From positions 487,237 through 551,236 of the forward strand of contig NZ_JAMDLI010000007.1 in the NCBI RefSeq assembly GCF_023721815.1: 64,000 nucleotides of DNA, read 5' to 3'. This DNA is from Pleomorphomonas sp. JP5 (lineage in GTDB: Bacteria > Pseudomonadota > Alphaproteobacteria > Rhizobiales > Pleomorphomonadaceae). Each line of letters starts with the position of its first letter. Positions within the stretch are counted from its first letter, which is position 1. The notes beneath the pieces are model-generated. The model worked only from the letters and a program-made list of their open reading frames with translations. It ran no database searches and was not told the DNA's origin. This document shows, piece after piece, positions 43,164 through 52,822 of the stretch. Position numbers and translations under genes: made by a program.

Positions 43164-44021
43164 ATGGTGACTGAAGCATCGAATGGTCGCGGAACGGACG
43201 CGGGCGCCGCCGGCAAGCGCGGCGGAGCCGCGGCGGAATCGCCCGCTTTCACAGGGCTTCTGGCCGAACCGCGTCGCATGAAGATTCTCGAATGGCTTCA
43301 GGAGGAAGGCAGCGCCCGCGTACGCGAGCTGTCGCAGGCCTTCAAGGTATCGGAAGCCACGATCAGGCAGGATCTGGAGCGGCTCGAGCAGGAAGGTCAT
43401 ATCCTGCGCGAACACGGCGGCGCCTATCTGAAGACCGTGCAGCAGCAAGTCGGCACCATGTCGCTGCAGCACATCGAGAACATGGATCGCAAGCGGAAGA
43501 TCGGCGCCAAGGCGGCGTCGCTGGTGAAGAATAATGAGACGATCATTCTCGATGCTGGCTCCACCACCACCGAGATCGCCCAACGCCTGACGACCCGCGA
43601 AAATCTGACAGTCATCACCAACGCGCTCAATATCGCCATCATTCTTGGTGCCGTCCCCGGCTATGCCGTGCATATGCCCGGCGGCCAGTTCAAGGCGCCG
43701 ACGCTGTCGCTCTCGGGCGATAAGTCGGTCGAGTACTTCCGCAACATCTTCGCTTCGAAACTGTTTCTCGCGACGGCCGGCGTATCTGTCGACGCCGGGC
43801 TTACCTACCCCAGCTTTGCCGATCTTCAGCTCAAGGAAGCGATGATCAAGGCCGCCGCCCACGTCTATCTCGTCGCCGACTCGTCCAAGATCAACCGAAC
43901 GTCTTTTACGCGGCTCGGCAATCTCGACGTGATCCACTCGTTCGTGACTGACGATGGCATCGCCGATAGCGATGCCAAGGAATTCGAGCGCCGGGGCATC
44001 GAGCTGATCGTCGCCACCTGA
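43164..44021 (+). CDS. DeoR-family regulator of the isomerase/transketolase locus
   Basis: A 285-residue DeoR-family repressor. A poorly conserved 35-residue N-terminus precedes the helix-turn-helix MKILEWLQEEGSARVRELSQ and VSEATIRQDLERLEQEG, then the DeoRC sensor domain with DAGSTTTEIAQRL, VITNALNIAIIL, GGQFKAPTLSLSG and VADSSKINRTSF, which bind sugar phosphates in the family. The ATG at 43164 has AAGG upstream; the frame is open far further upstream only as an antisense shadow of the isomerase. It sits between two divergent operons that share its presumed operator, so its inducer is probably a phosphorylated intermediate made by the kinase. Confidence 0.9.
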   Translation: MVTEASNGRGTDAGAAGKRGGAAAESPAFTGLLAEPRRMKILEWLQEEGSARVRELSQAFKVSEATIRQDLERLEQEGHILREHGGAYLKTVQQQVGTMSLQHIENMDRKRKIGAKAASLVKNNETIILDAGSTTTEIAQRLTTRENLTVITNALNIAIILGAVPGYAVHMPGGQFKAPTLSLSGDKSVEYFRNIFASKLFLATAGVSVDAGLTYPSFADLQLKEAMIKAAAHVYLVADSSKINRTSFTRLGNLDVIHSFVTDDGIADSDAKEFERRGIELIVAT

Positions 44022-44170
44022 TCTCGCTCTCCAGCTAGCTGGATTCTCGTCGGTCGGCGTCATTCTCGCCTGGGCTTTGCGCTGCGCCGTCACGATGATG
44101 TCGGCGGTCTCCTTGTCATGTCGTGGGGGCTTGGCTGCTCGCCTGTGGCGAGTTTTGGCTGGCTTGCTAC

Positions 44171-44197
44171 CTTTCGAATATTATCGACTTTTGTCTA
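44171..44197. promoter_or_regulatory. DeoR operator array 2 (degenerate)
   Basis: TTTCGAATATTATCGAC continues as TTTTGTCTAG: TCG at 44174 and 44184, and a TCT in the third place at 44194, keep the 10-bp spacing and T-rich context of array 1. It lies about 180 bp upstream of the transporter promoter array, a distance at which looping could occur. It is weaker than the other two, so it is reported with lower confidence. Confidence 0.4.
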
Positions 44198-44351
44198 GTA
44201 GCGCTCGATCTCGTGATCATTGGTGTTGCGACGGACGACTCCTGATCAGGAAGGCGGACCTCTCTTTAGGCCGAATCGCGGAAGTCGGCGGAAAATTTCG
44301 TCCAGCTTATGCCGCTCCGCCAAATGGCGGTCTGCGGGTGCGAATGATCCG

Positions 44352-44386
44352 TTGACAAACGATAGAAAACGAAAATAATCGAAACA
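44352..44386 (+). promoter_or_regulatory. Transporter promoter overlaid by DeoR operator array 3
   Basis: TTGACA (44352-44357), a 16-base spacer and AATAAT (44374-44379) form a strong sigma-70-type promoter. CGA trinucleotides at 44360, 44370 and 44380 are spaced exactly 10 bp and sit on the spacer, -10 and start region. The box matches the minus-strand reading of array 1 (CAAACGA-AGAAA-CGA-AA-AATCGAAA). A repressor bound here would exclude RNA polymerase. Confidence 0.65.
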
Positions 44387-44430
44387 TGAGGTTCGGGACG
44401 GAGATCCCCGCGACCCTAGGGAGGATGAGC

Positions 44431-45156
44431 ATGCCAGATCATGCTGCGTCGCGTTGGCCTTTCGCCGACGCGGCCGACAACCAGTCGTTCGCCGCTCCTC
44501 GCGGCCAGGACGGCCTAGTGCTTTCAAGGCGTCTCATCGTTGCCGGCGTGTTGGCAGTGGCATTGGCCGGCTGCAAGATCCTGCCGATCCAGAGTGAGTC
44601 CGAGGCGGCCCAACAGAAGTTCAATGGCGTCGACTATGTGACCAAGCTTTGGGATGGCGAGGTCATGCCGGTCGTCGGCGACAAGGCGTTTCCGATCGAG
44701 ACGGTGATCACTGCCATCGAGGGTGGCCTCGACAAGGCGGGTCAGGAGTTCGGCCATCGCCCCGCGGAAGAGGGCAGTCCCTGGAGCTTCGTCGTCAAGG
44801 GTACGGCGGTGATCAAGGAAAAGAACACCGCCTCGCGCGCCGGCACCTTGTTGATCGACGTTGCGACCGCGAAGGGGCCTGTGCCGGTCACCATCCAGAT
44901 CGGTCCGGTGATCAAGGGCAACTCGCTGCGCGATGCCATGCCCTTCATCAACTTCCAGAATTTCACCAATCAGCTTGAGTTCGCCGAGGTTGGCCGCGCT
45001 TTCAATGGCCGCGTCGTCGCCGATCTCAAATCGGTCGCCGATGGGCTGGCTCCCGGTCAGACGATCGCCTACTCCGGCACCTTCTCGCTCAACTCGGCCA
45101 CTGACAAGATACTGCTGACTCCGGTTCTGATCGGTCCTGCGGGAGGCGGAGAATGA
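44431..45156 (+). CDS. DUF2291 periplasmic lipoprotein of a ribose-type importer operon
   Basis: A 241-residue lipoprotein of the DUF2291 family, which is found beside RbsABC-type importers and has no established role. The lipobox is LAGC (Cys48), after SRRLIVAGVLAVAL. The mature part has FNGVDYVTKLWDGEVMPVV and FINFQNFTNQLEFAEVGRAFN, the conserved family segments. The start is ambiguous. ATG at 44431 has AGGGAGG at ideal distance but gives a 30-residue n-region. GTG at 44518, with AGGA 7 bases upstream, would give a textbook lipoprotein signal and 212 residues. It overlaps the ATPase gene by 4 bp and so should be a functional part of the importer. Confidence 0.85.
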   Translation: MPDHAASRWPFADAADNQSFAAPRGQDGLVLSRRLIVAGVLAVALAGCKILPIQSESEAAQQKFNGVDYVTKLWDGEVMPVVGDKAFPIETVITAIEGGLDKAGQEFGHRPAEEGSPWSFVVKGTAVIKEKNTASRAGTLLIDVATAKGPVPVTIQIGPVIKGNSLRDAMPFINFQNFTNQLEFAEVGRAFNGRVVADLKSVADGLAPGQTIAYSGTFSLNSATDKILLTPVLIGPAGGGE

Positions 45157-46718
45157 GTGCGCTGGAGCGGTCCGACGCACCGGAGGTCATTCTTCGCGCC
45201 GAGAAGATGACCCGCGTCTTCCCTGGTACCATTGCCTTGGAAGACGTCGATTTCGACGTTTATGAGCGCTCGGTGAACGTGCTGATCGGCGAGAACGGAG
45301 CCGGCAAGTCGACGCTGATGCGCATCCTCGCCGGCGTCGATCAGGCCACCTCCGGTCGCATCATGATGGGCGGCGAGGAAGTGCGGTTTTCCTCCGTGCT
45401 CGACGCGGCGAAGAAGGGCATCGGCATCGTCTTCCAGGAGCTCAATCTCTGCCCCAACCTCAGCGTCACCGAGAACATCTTCCTTGGCCGCGACATGACC
45501 AAGGGCGGCGTCCACATCGACATGCCGCGCCAACGCGAGCGGGCGAAGGAACTGCTCGCCCGCCTTGAGCACAACATCGATCCCGACACCTTGGTCGACG
45601 ACCTTCGGATCGGCGAGCAGCAGATCGTGGAGATCGCCAAGGCGCTGGCCGACGACGCCCGTGTGCTGATCATGGACGAGCCGACGTCGGCGCTGTCGGC
45701 TTCCGAGGTGGAGGTTTTGTTCCGTGTCATCGCCGAGCTGAAGAAGTCGGGCGTTGCTATCATCTACATCTCCCACCGCCTCGAGGAACTCGTCCGTATC
45801 GGCGACTACTTCACCGTGCTGCGCGACGGCCATTTCCAGGCAAGTGCGCCCAAGGGTGAGGCAACCATTCCCTGGATCATTCGCCAGATGCTCGGCACCT
45901 CCGAGTTTGCCAAGCGTCAGCAACGAGAGGTGAAGGTCGGTGAGCCCGTGCTCTCGGTTCGGAACCTGAAGCTGCCGCGCGTGGGTGGCGGTTATCTCGT
46001 CGATGATGTCAGCGTCGACTTCCGGGCCGGCGAGATCGTCGGCATCTACGGCCTCTTGGGCGCCGGCCGCTCCGAGCTCTTCGAAAGCCTGTTCGGCCTC
46101 AGGGCCGACGCGCGCGGCGAAGTCACCATCGGAGGCCGGGCAATCGATCAGCTTCCGGTATCCAGGCGCATTGCCGCCGGCCTGTTCCTTGTCCCGGAGG
46201 ATCGGCAGCGTGACGGACTGGTGCAGAACCTCACCGTCGGCAAGAACCTGTCGCTTGCCAGTCTCGCCAAGGTCACCAAGCTCTTCACCGTGCAGAACGG
46301 CGCCGAACGCAAGGCGATCGACGCTCTGTTCCGCTCGCTGCGCATCAAGGCGCCGTCGCCGGAAACGCCCATCACGTCCCTGTCAGGCGGCAACCAGCAG
46401 AAGGTGGTCATCGGCAAGAGCCTGATGACCGAGCCAAGGGTGCTCCTCCTGGACGAGCCCACCCGGGGCATCGATATCGGCGCCAAGGAAGAGGTGTTCC
46501 GCACCATGCGCGAACTGGCCGATCAGGGCCTCGCTGTGGTCTTCGCAACCTCAGACCTCAAGGAGGTTCACGCGGTGTCCGACCGTGTGCTGGTGATGTC
46601 GCAGGGGCGGATCACAGCCGACCTCCCCGACCACGAGGCGACCGACGAGGTCATCGTTCGCGCGTCCACCAAGGGGCACGCCGTACCCGCTCACGACCAC
46701 CCGGTTCAGGATCAGTGA
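45153..46718 (+). CDS. Ribose-type ABC importer, dual ATPase subunit
   Basis: A 521-residue RbsA-type ATPase. Domain 1 has Walker A GENGAGKST, signature LRIGEQQIVEIAKAL and Walker B VLIMDEPTSALS. Domain 2 has the usual degenerate Walker A GLLGAGRSEL (Arg for Lys), LSGGNQQKVVIGKSL and VLLLDEPTRGIDIG. Domain 2 is therefore probably structural, as in E. coli RbsA and in contrast with the ATPase encoded at 6625. It overlaps both neighbours and is cotranscribed with the DUF2291 lipoprotein, permease and binding protein. Confidence 0.92.
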   Translation: MSALERSDAPEVILRAEKMTRVFPGTIALEDVDFDVYERSVNVLIGENGAGKSTLMRILAGVDQATSGRIMMGGEEVRFSSVLDAAKKGIGIVFQELNLCPNLSVTENIFLGRDMTKGGVHIDMPRQRERAKELLARLEHNIDPDTLVDDLRIGEQQIVEIAKALADDARVLIMDEPTSALSASEVEVLFRVIAELKKSGVAIIYISHRLEELVRIGDYFTVLRDGHFQASAPKGEATIPWIIRQMLGTSEFAKRQQREVKVGEPVLSVRNLKLPRVGGGYLVDDVSVDFRAGEIVGIYGLLGAGRSELFESLFGLRADARGEVTIGGRAIDQLPVSRRIAAGLFLVPEDRQRDGLVQNLTVGKNLSLASLAKVTKLFTVQNGAERKAIDALFRSLRIKAPSPETPITSLSGGNQQKVVIGKSLMTEPRVLLLDEPTRGIDIGAKEEVFRTMRELADQGLAVVFATSDLKEVHAVSDRVLVMSQGRITADLPDHEATDEVIVRASTKGHAVPAHDHPVQDQ

Positions 46719-46720
46719 CC

Positions 46721-47773
46721 ATGACCAACACAGTTGCAACACCGGCGGCCGAAGCGCCCAAGGGACAGTCCACGCTGCTCCTTCTGCTCCTGAAGCTCAG
46801 GACCTTCATCGCGTTGATCGCCGTCGTCGTTTTCTTCAGTCTGATGGCGCCCAACTTCGTCAGCGTCGCCAATGCGGTGATCGTTTCCAAGCACGTGGCG
46901 ATCAATGCCTTCCTGGCCATCGGCATGACCTTCGTCATCCTGACCGGCGGCATCGATCTCTCGGTCGGCGCCATCGTTGGCCTGGTCGGCATGGTCGCCG
47001 GCGCGCTGGTTCTCTACGGCATTCCGCTCGAGATGTTCGGCGTGGTGATCTATCCCAATGTCTGGGAGGTGATCGGCATCGCGCTCCTGGTCGGCACTTT
47101 CGTCGGCTTGGTCAATGGCCTCCTGATCACCCGAATGCAGGTGGCTCCGTTCATCGCCACGCTCGGCATGCTCTACGTTGCCCGCGGTACGGCGTTGCTG
47201 ATGTCGGGCGGCTCCACCTTCCCGAACCTGATCGGCAAGCCGGAGTTCGGCAATCAGGGCTTCCCGGCCTTGGGTGCCGGCACCATCCTCGGCATTCCCC
47301 TGTCGATCTGGTTGTTGCTGGTCGTGGCCGGTGTCGCCGCCTACGTCGCCACCAAGACGCCCTTCGGTCGCCAGATCTACGCGGTGGGCGGCAATGAGCG
47401 CGCCGCCACGCTCAGCGGCGTCAGCGTCGACCGGGTCAAACTCGCCGTCTACATGATCTCGGGCTTCTGTGCTGCCATTGCCGGTCTCGTCGTCGCTTCG
47501 CAGCTCGTGGCGTCGCATCCGGCGTCCGGCGAGACCTTCGAAATGAATGCCATCGCGGCGGCCGTGCTTGGCGGCACGTCGCTGTCGGGCGGTCGCGGCA
47601 CCATCGGCGGCACCATCGTCGGTGCCTTCGTCATCGGCGTGCTCTCCGACGGCCTCGTCATGATGGGCGTCTCGGAGTTCTGGCAGATGGTCATCAAGGG
47701 CGTCGTCATCGTTGGCGCGGTCATCCTTGACCAGATGCAGCGCCGCATCGCCCGCAACGCCCGGCTTGGCTGA
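46721..47773 (+). CDS. Ribose-type ABC importer, permease
   Basis: A 350-residue RbsC-family permease with about ten hydrophobic segments. Landmarks are GGIDLSVGAIVGL, YAVGGNERAATLSGVSVDRVK and VLGGTSLSGGRGTIGGTIVGAF, all typical. ATG at 46721 has AGGA 9 bases upstream; the GTG at 46715 that overlaps the ATPase stop would be too close to that site. The SHPASGETFEMNAIAA region near the C-terminus is characteristic of pentose importers, but the ligand cannot be read from it. Confidence 0.92.
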   Translation: MTNTVATPAAEAPKGQSTLLLLLLKLRTFIALIAVVVFFSLMAPNFVSVANAVIVSKHVAINAFLAIGMTFVILTGGIDLSVGAIVGLVGMVAGALVLYGIPLEMFGVVIYPNVWEVIGIALLVGTFVGLVNGLLITRMQVAPFIATLGMLYVARGTALLMSGGSTFPNLIGKPEFGNQGFPALGAGTILGIPLSIWLLLVVAGVAAYVATKTPFGRQIYAVGGNERAATLSGVSVDRVKLAVYMISGFCAAIAGLVVASQLVASHPASGETFEMNAIAAAVLGGTSLSGGRGTIGGTIVGAFVIGVLSDGLVMMGVSEFWQMVIKGVVIVGAVILDQMQRRIARNARLG

Positions 47774-47784
47774 GACCCGGCTGA

Positions 47785-48846
<1,062 letters not shown>

Positions 48847-48862
48847 TCTGCGAAGCGAGCTA

Positions 48863-48886
48863 TCCCGGCAGGCTTGCCTGCCGGGA
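48863..48886 (+). promoter_or_regulatory. Hairpin after the ribose-type binding protein
   Basis: A perfect 10-bp stem, TCCCGGCAGG with CCTGCCGGGA, has a CTTG loop and lies 16 bp after the stop codon. It has no T run, so it is more likely an mRNA-stabilising structure than a terminator. Confidence 0.55.
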
Positions 48887-48904
48887 GTGGCAAAGGAAAA
48901 GCGG

Positions 48905-48940
48905 AACAGGCAGACACCGAGCGGTGTCTGCCTGTTTTGT
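48905..48940. terminator. Strong bidirectional rho-independent terminator
   Basis: A perfect 14-bp stem (48905-48918 with 48923-48936; arms begin AACAGGCAGACACC) has a GAGC loop, a TTTT run on the plus side and a matching A run on the minus side. It stands between the convergent binding-protein and Dpp-type ATPase genes and can serve both. Confidence 0.85.
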
Positions 48941-48981
48941 CATTGGCCGCGCCAGGTGCGCGAAGCGACGGATGCTGACGG

Positions 48982-49791
48982 TCAGGCGAACTCCGGCGTC
49001 AGAACCGCGTTCTTGAGGGCGATCGAGTAAGGATGCTGCGGGTTGTCCAGCACGTCGCGCGCGTTCCCCCGTTCCACCACTTCGCCCTTCTTCATGATGA
49101 TGATGCGATCCGAGATATAGTAGGCCGTGGCAAGGTCGTGGGTGATATAGATGATCGACAGCCCCAGTCGGTCTCGCAGCGAGCCGAACAGGTTGACGAT
49201 CGACATCCTGAGAGAAGCATCGACCATCGAGACGGGCTCGTCGGCCACCAGAAGGCGCGGGTCTGGGATCAGCGCTCGCGCGATGGCGGTGCGCTGCAAC
49301 TGGCCACCGGAAAGCTCGTGCGGGAAGCGGCCCCGAACCTCGGCCAGCGTAAGCCCCACTTCGACCAGCGTCTGGTCGACGCGCGCTTCGATCTCGGCGC
49401 GTGTTGGCCTGCCGTTCGCCGACATGAAGTTGGCGGCGGTGGCGAAGAGATAGCGATCGACCCGCTTCAGGGGGTTGAAGGCCTCGAAGGGGTTTTGCAG
49501 CACCGGCTGCACCTTGGCCATGAAGGCGCGATGCTCGGCCCGGCCGTGGATGCTGGCGACGTCGATGCCGTCGAACAACACGCGCCCACGCGTCGGCAAC
49601 TGCTGGCCCAGGACCATGGCGGCCAGCGTCGATTTGCCGGACCCCGATTCGCCGACCACCGAAAGGATCTCCGGCCGTTCGGCTTCGATCTGCAGGGAAA
49701 TGTCCTTCACCGCCTCGACGGAGCGGCGCGACAGCAGACCGCCTTGCAGGAACGTCTTGCTGACGTGGTCGATGTCGAGGATGAGGCTCAT
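48982..49791 (-). CDS. Dpp/Opp-type ABC importer ATPase (DppF-like)
   Basis: A 269-residue ATPase with Walker A GESGSGKST, Q-loop PVLQNPFEAFNP, signature HELSGGQLQRTAIARAL, Walker B LLVADEPVSMVDAS and ITHDLATAYYISD. It ends soon after NPQHPYS, the usual end of DppF-type proteins. It is the last of five importer genes and overlaps the DppD-like gene by 4 bp. Although peptide transport is the common annotation, the presence of GH51 arabinofuranosidase at the head of the operon points to arabino-oligosaccharides. Confidence 0.92.
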   Translation of the reverse strand: MSLILDIDHVSKTFLQGGLLSRRSVEAVKDISLQIEAERPEILSVVGESGSGKSTLAAMVLGQQLPTRGRVLFDGIDVASIHGRAEHRAFMAKVQPVLQNPFEAFNPLKRVDRYLFATAANFMSANGRPTRAEIEARVDQTLVEVGLTLAEVRGRFPHELSGGQLQRTAIARALIPDPRLLVADEPVSMVDASLRMSIVNLFGSLRDRLGLSIIYITHDLATAYYISDRIIIMKKGEVVERGNARDVLDNPQHPYSIALKNAVLTPEFA

Positions 49792-50816
49792 GATGTCGCT
49801 CCCGACACGGCAAAGCAGGCAACGCGATGGCGTGGCGTAAGGTTGGTCATCGCCGGCACCTCCCTGGAACAGATGTCCATGGCCAGCGGGCAGCGCGGAT
49901 GGAAACGGCAGCCGGACGGCGGATCGGCAAGGCTCGGCGGCCGGCCGGACAGCGATGCCCGTCGTGTCGTGTCGCCGATTTTTGGCAGCGAGGCGACCAG
50001 ATGCTGGGTGTAGGGGTGGCGAGCCCCCCGAAACAACGTCGGGGTGTCGGCCTCCTCGACGAGTCGTCCGGCGTAGACGATGCCGACGCGGTCCGACACC
50101 GTGGCGTGCACGCTCATGTCGTGGGTGACGAACAGGAAGGACGAGCCGAGATCGCGCTGAATGTCGCGCAACATGGTGAGAACATCGCGCTGGACGATGA
50201 CGTCGAGCGCCGTCGTCGGCTCGTCGGCGACGATGAACTCCGGCGTGCAGACGGTGGCGAGCGCGATGGTGGTGCGCTGGCGCATGCCGCCGGACAGCTG
50301 ATGCGGATAGCTGTCGAGCACGCCCGGATCTAGATCGAGCTTCTTGAGATGATCACGAACCTTGTCCCAGAAGGCGGTGCGACCGAGGCCCATGTGGTTG
50401 AAGGCGAAGTCGTAGAAGGAATGCCTGATCCGGCGCACCGGGTTCAGCACGTTCATCGACCCTTGCATGATGTAGGACAGATGCCGCCAGCGGATGGCCT
50501 GCAACTCGTCCGGTCTCAGGCTGTAGACGTCATGGGCCTGTCCGCCGAAGTTGAAGCGGACGTTGCCGCCGACCACGTGCAGCGGTGGCCGGATGGCGCC
50601 GACGATGGTCTTGATCAGCGACGTCTTCCCTGAGGAAGATTCGCCGGCGACGCCGTAGATCTCGCCCTTGGCGACGGTGAGGCTGATGTCGTCCACCGCG
50701 CGGATGTCGCGGTCGATTCCGAAGGCCTTGGTCGTGTAGTAGGCCTTCAGCCTGTCGACGACCAGCATCGGCTCGACCGCAGTGTCGGAGGCGTGGAGAA
50801 GCGATTCGGTCTGCAT
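49788..50816 (-). CDS. Dpp/Opp-type ABC importer ATPase (DppD-like)
   Basis: A 342-residue ATPase with Walker A GESSSGKTS, signature HQLSGGMRQRTTIALA, Walker B FIVADEPTTALD and VTHDMSVHATVSDRVGIVYAG. The C-terminal extension contains RHPYTQHLVASLPKIG and the CRFHPRCPLAMDIC cysteine cluster typical of the oligopeptide/nickel subfamily, which in some relatives holds an iron-sulfur cluster. It overlaps the DppF-like gene and starts 4 bp after the permease stop. It probably serves import of arabinose-containing oligosaccharides (context). Confidence 0.92.
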   Translation of the reverse strand: MQTESLLHASDTAVEPMLVVDRLKAYYTTKAFGIDRDIRAVDDISLTVAKGEIYGVAGESSSGKTSLIKTIVGAIRPPLHVVGGNVRFNFGGQAHDVYSLRPDELQAIRWRHLSYIMQGSMNVLNPVRRIRHSFYDFAFNHMGLGRTAFWDKVRDHLKKLDLDPGVLDSYPHQLSGGMRQRTTIALATVCTPEFIVADEPTTALDVIVQRDVLTMLRDIQRDLGSSFLFVTHDMSVHATVSDRVGIVYAGRLVEEADTPTLFRGARHPYTQHLVASLPKIGDTTRRASLSGRPPSLADPPSGCRFHPRCPLAMDICSREVPAMTNLTPRHRVACFAVSGATS

Positions 50817-50820
50817 CGGC

Positions 50821-51684
50821 TCAGTTCCCCATCCGGTTCAGGCGGCTGCGAGGATCGATGTACTCGTTCATCGACATGGACAGCAGGAACAGGCCGATAA
50901 ACAGGATCACGATGGCGGCCACGGGCGCAGCCACCCACCACCAGATGCCCGAGATCAGGGCGGAGTGGGAGTTGGCCCAATAGATCATCTGGCCCATGGT
51001 CGGAGTGTCGACGTCGGTGAAGCCGAGCACCGAAAGGGTGATCTCCATGCCGATCGACCAGATCATGTTGTTCATGGTGGTCGCAAAGACGATCGGCATC
51101 ACGTAGGGCAAATGCTCCTCGACGAGGATCTTGCGCATGCTCATGCCCGAGTAGACGCTCTGCGTCGTGAAGGGGCGCGTTCTGAGGCTCATGGCGATCG
51201 ATCGGATCAGCCGGGCATCATAGGACCAGCCGAGAGCCGACAGGATCAGGACCAGCATCAGCCAGTTCATGTCATCCTTCAGCACGAAGTAGAACAGAAC
51301 CAGGATCGGAAACTGCGGGATCACCATGATGGAGTCGTTGATCGCCATCAGGATCCGGTCGACGCGGCCACCGGCGTAGCCGGCGGAGAGCCCGACCACG
51401 AGCGACAGGATGCGCGACAGGAAGGCCACCGCGACGCCGAAGCCAAACGTGTTTCTGAGCCCGATCATCAGCTGCCAGAACGTGTCCTGACCGCGTGAGG
51501 TCGTTCCCAGCCAGAACTCGGCGTCCGGCGGCAGATCCGGCGGCACGACGTAGATTTCCGATGCCGGATAGGGCGAGAAGAAGGAAAGGATGACGGCAGC
51601 GATCAGCAGCAGCAGGATCAACAGGCCGATGGCGAATTCGATGTTGTAGCGGATGAGGTCGCGAATGATCGTGAACATGGCCAT
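50821..51684 (-). CDS. Dpp/Opp-type ABC permease (DppC-like)
   Basis: A 287-residue permease: an N-terminal TM followed by a periplasmic segment (YPASEIYVVPPDLPPDAEFWLGTTSRGQD, with the GTTSRGQD motif of DppC proteins) and five further TM segments. The motif usually reading GTDxxGRD carries Gln here. The cytoplasmic loop around EEHLPYVMPIVFAT is shorter on charge than the classic EAA. The start overlaps the DppB-like stop by one base. It pairs with the DppB-like protein. Confidence 0.9.
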   Translation of the reverse strand: MAMFTIIRDLIRYNIEFAIGLLILLLLIAAVILSFFSPYPASEIYVVPPDLPPDAEFWLGTTSRGQDTFWQLMIGLRNTFGFGVAVAFLSRILSLVVGLSAGYAGGRVDRILMAINDSIMVIPQFPILVLFYFVLKDDMNWLMLVLILSALGWSYDARLIRSIAMSLRTRPFTTQSVYSGMSMRKILVEEHLPYVMPIVFATTMNNMIWSIGMEITLSVLGFTDVDTPTMGQMIYWANSHSALISGIWWWVAAPVAAIVILFIGLFLLSMSMNEYIDPRSRLNRMGN

Positions 51685-52688
51685 CACTCCGCCTTGATGC
51701 GTGGGTCGAGCAGCGGGCTGAGGATGTCGATCAGAAACACCGCGATTGCGACGCCGATGATCGAGAGCGAAGCGAGGCCAAGCACGAGGCTGTAGTCGCC
51801 CGCGTGCACCGCATCGATCAGTAGCGTTCCGATGCCGGGGTAGCCGAACACGATCTCGGTGATCACCGTGCCGTTGAAGATGGCGCCGAGCGACATGGCG
51901 AGGCCGGTGAGCTGCGGGACGATGGCATTGCGCACCACATAGGAGCGCAGGATGCGGGTCGAGCCGACGCCGCCGAGTTCGGCAAAGGTCACGTAATCCT
52001 CGGTGACGATGTTGGATGTCAGCGCCCGCATGCCCGTGAGCCACGAGCCGGCGCCCACAAGAACCAGCGCCATGGCGGGCAAGATGGAGTGGCGGATTAT
52101 GTCGAGCACGAGAGTGAACGACAACGTCAGGTCGGCATTCATCTCGTAGCCACCGGTAATCGGCAGCACCGGCCAGACGAAGCCGAACAGGATCAGCAGG
52201 ATGAAGGCGAGAATGTAGTAGGGGATCGGCTGCAGGCCGATCAGGCCGAGGCTGATGATCTTCAGCAGACGGCTCTTACGATAGTAGCCGGCGAGCGCTC
52301 CCAGAGTGTTGCCGATGGTGAAGGAGATCAGTGTCGCCGATATCATCAGCCCGACCGTCCATGGCAGCGCGCGGAAGATGATCTGCGACACCGGGGTCGG
52401 GAAGGCTGACAGCGAAGGGCCGAGGTCGCCGCGAATGAGGCGGGACCAGAAGGAGACATATTGCTCGAAGACGTTACCCTGCAGCCCGTAGAGCTCGGTT
52501 AGCGTCTTTCGCATCAGTTCGATCGCTTCCGGATCGGACTTGCCGAAGTTGGTGATAGCGGAAATCGACTCGGCGACGGGATCGACCGGGGTCATGTGGG
52601 TGATGAAGAAGGTCGCGGATATGCCGAGGAAGACGACCAGCACCAGCTGGCCGAAACGGCGCGCGACGAAAACCAGGTAAGCTGCCAC
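51684..52688 (-). CDS. Dpp/Opp-type ABC permease (DppB-like)
   Basis: A 334-residue permease with the DppB pattern: TM1 at about 10-30, a large periplasmic segment with the DPVAESISAITNFGKSDPEAIELMRKTL and LRGDLGPS-like RGDLGPSLSAFPTPV parts, then five TM segments and VFGYPGIGTLLIDAVHAGDY near the C-terminus. It follows the binding-protein gene after 134 bp that hold a strong hairpin. It forms the channel with the DppC-like subunit. Confidence 0.91.
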   Translation of the reverse strand: MAAYLVFVARRFGQLVLVVFLGISATFFITHMTPVDPVAESISAITNFGKSDPEAIELMRKTLTELYGLQGNVFEQYVSFWSRLIRGDLGPSLSAFPTPVSQIIFRALPWTVGLMISATLISFTIGNTLGALAGYYRKSRLLKIISLGLIGLQPIPYYILAFILLILFGFVWPVLPITGGYEMNADLTLSFTLVLDIIRHSILPAMALVLVGAGSWLTGMRALTSNIVTEDYVTFAELGGVGSTRILRSYVVRNAIVPQLTGLAMSLGAIFNGTVITEIVFGYPGIGTLLIDAVHAGDYSLVLGLASLSIIGVAIAVFLIDILSPLLDPRIKAE

Positions 52689-52743
52689 GGGATCCCTAGC
52701 TCCGCTTTCAGTGCCGGCGCTGCCGGCGATCCTTTCGAGGTGA

Positions 52744-52769
52744 TCCGCGCGGGCCGGAGCCCGCGCGGA
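52744..52769 (-). promoter_or_regulatory. Intercistronic hairpin after the Dpp-type binding protein
   Basis: A perfect 10-bp stem, TCCGCGCGGG (52744-52753) with CCCGCGCGGA (52760-52769), has a 6-base loop and no T run on the minus strand. Its place between the binding-protein and permease genes matches the hairpins at 35485 and 60661. Confidence 0.6.
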
Positions 52770-52822
52770 CCGTCAAGAAGGGAAGGCACGCCTCGGAGGA
52801 GAGATGGGCGTGCCCGCCACCG

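Larger units (their letters stand above)
44022..44430. other. Long intergenic region before the transporter operon
   Basis: 409 bp with no convincing gene. It begins with a 14-bp palindrome, TCCAGCTAGCTGGA (44030-44043), just after the deoR stop. A degenerate CGA/TCG array at 44171-44197 overlaps a weak promoter-like pair, TTGGCT (44155-44160) and TATTAT (44179-44184). The main promoter and third array are at 44352-44386. The rest is noncoding leader with no recognisable RNA family; a leader of about 45 bases would precede the lipoprotein start. Confidence 0.7.
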
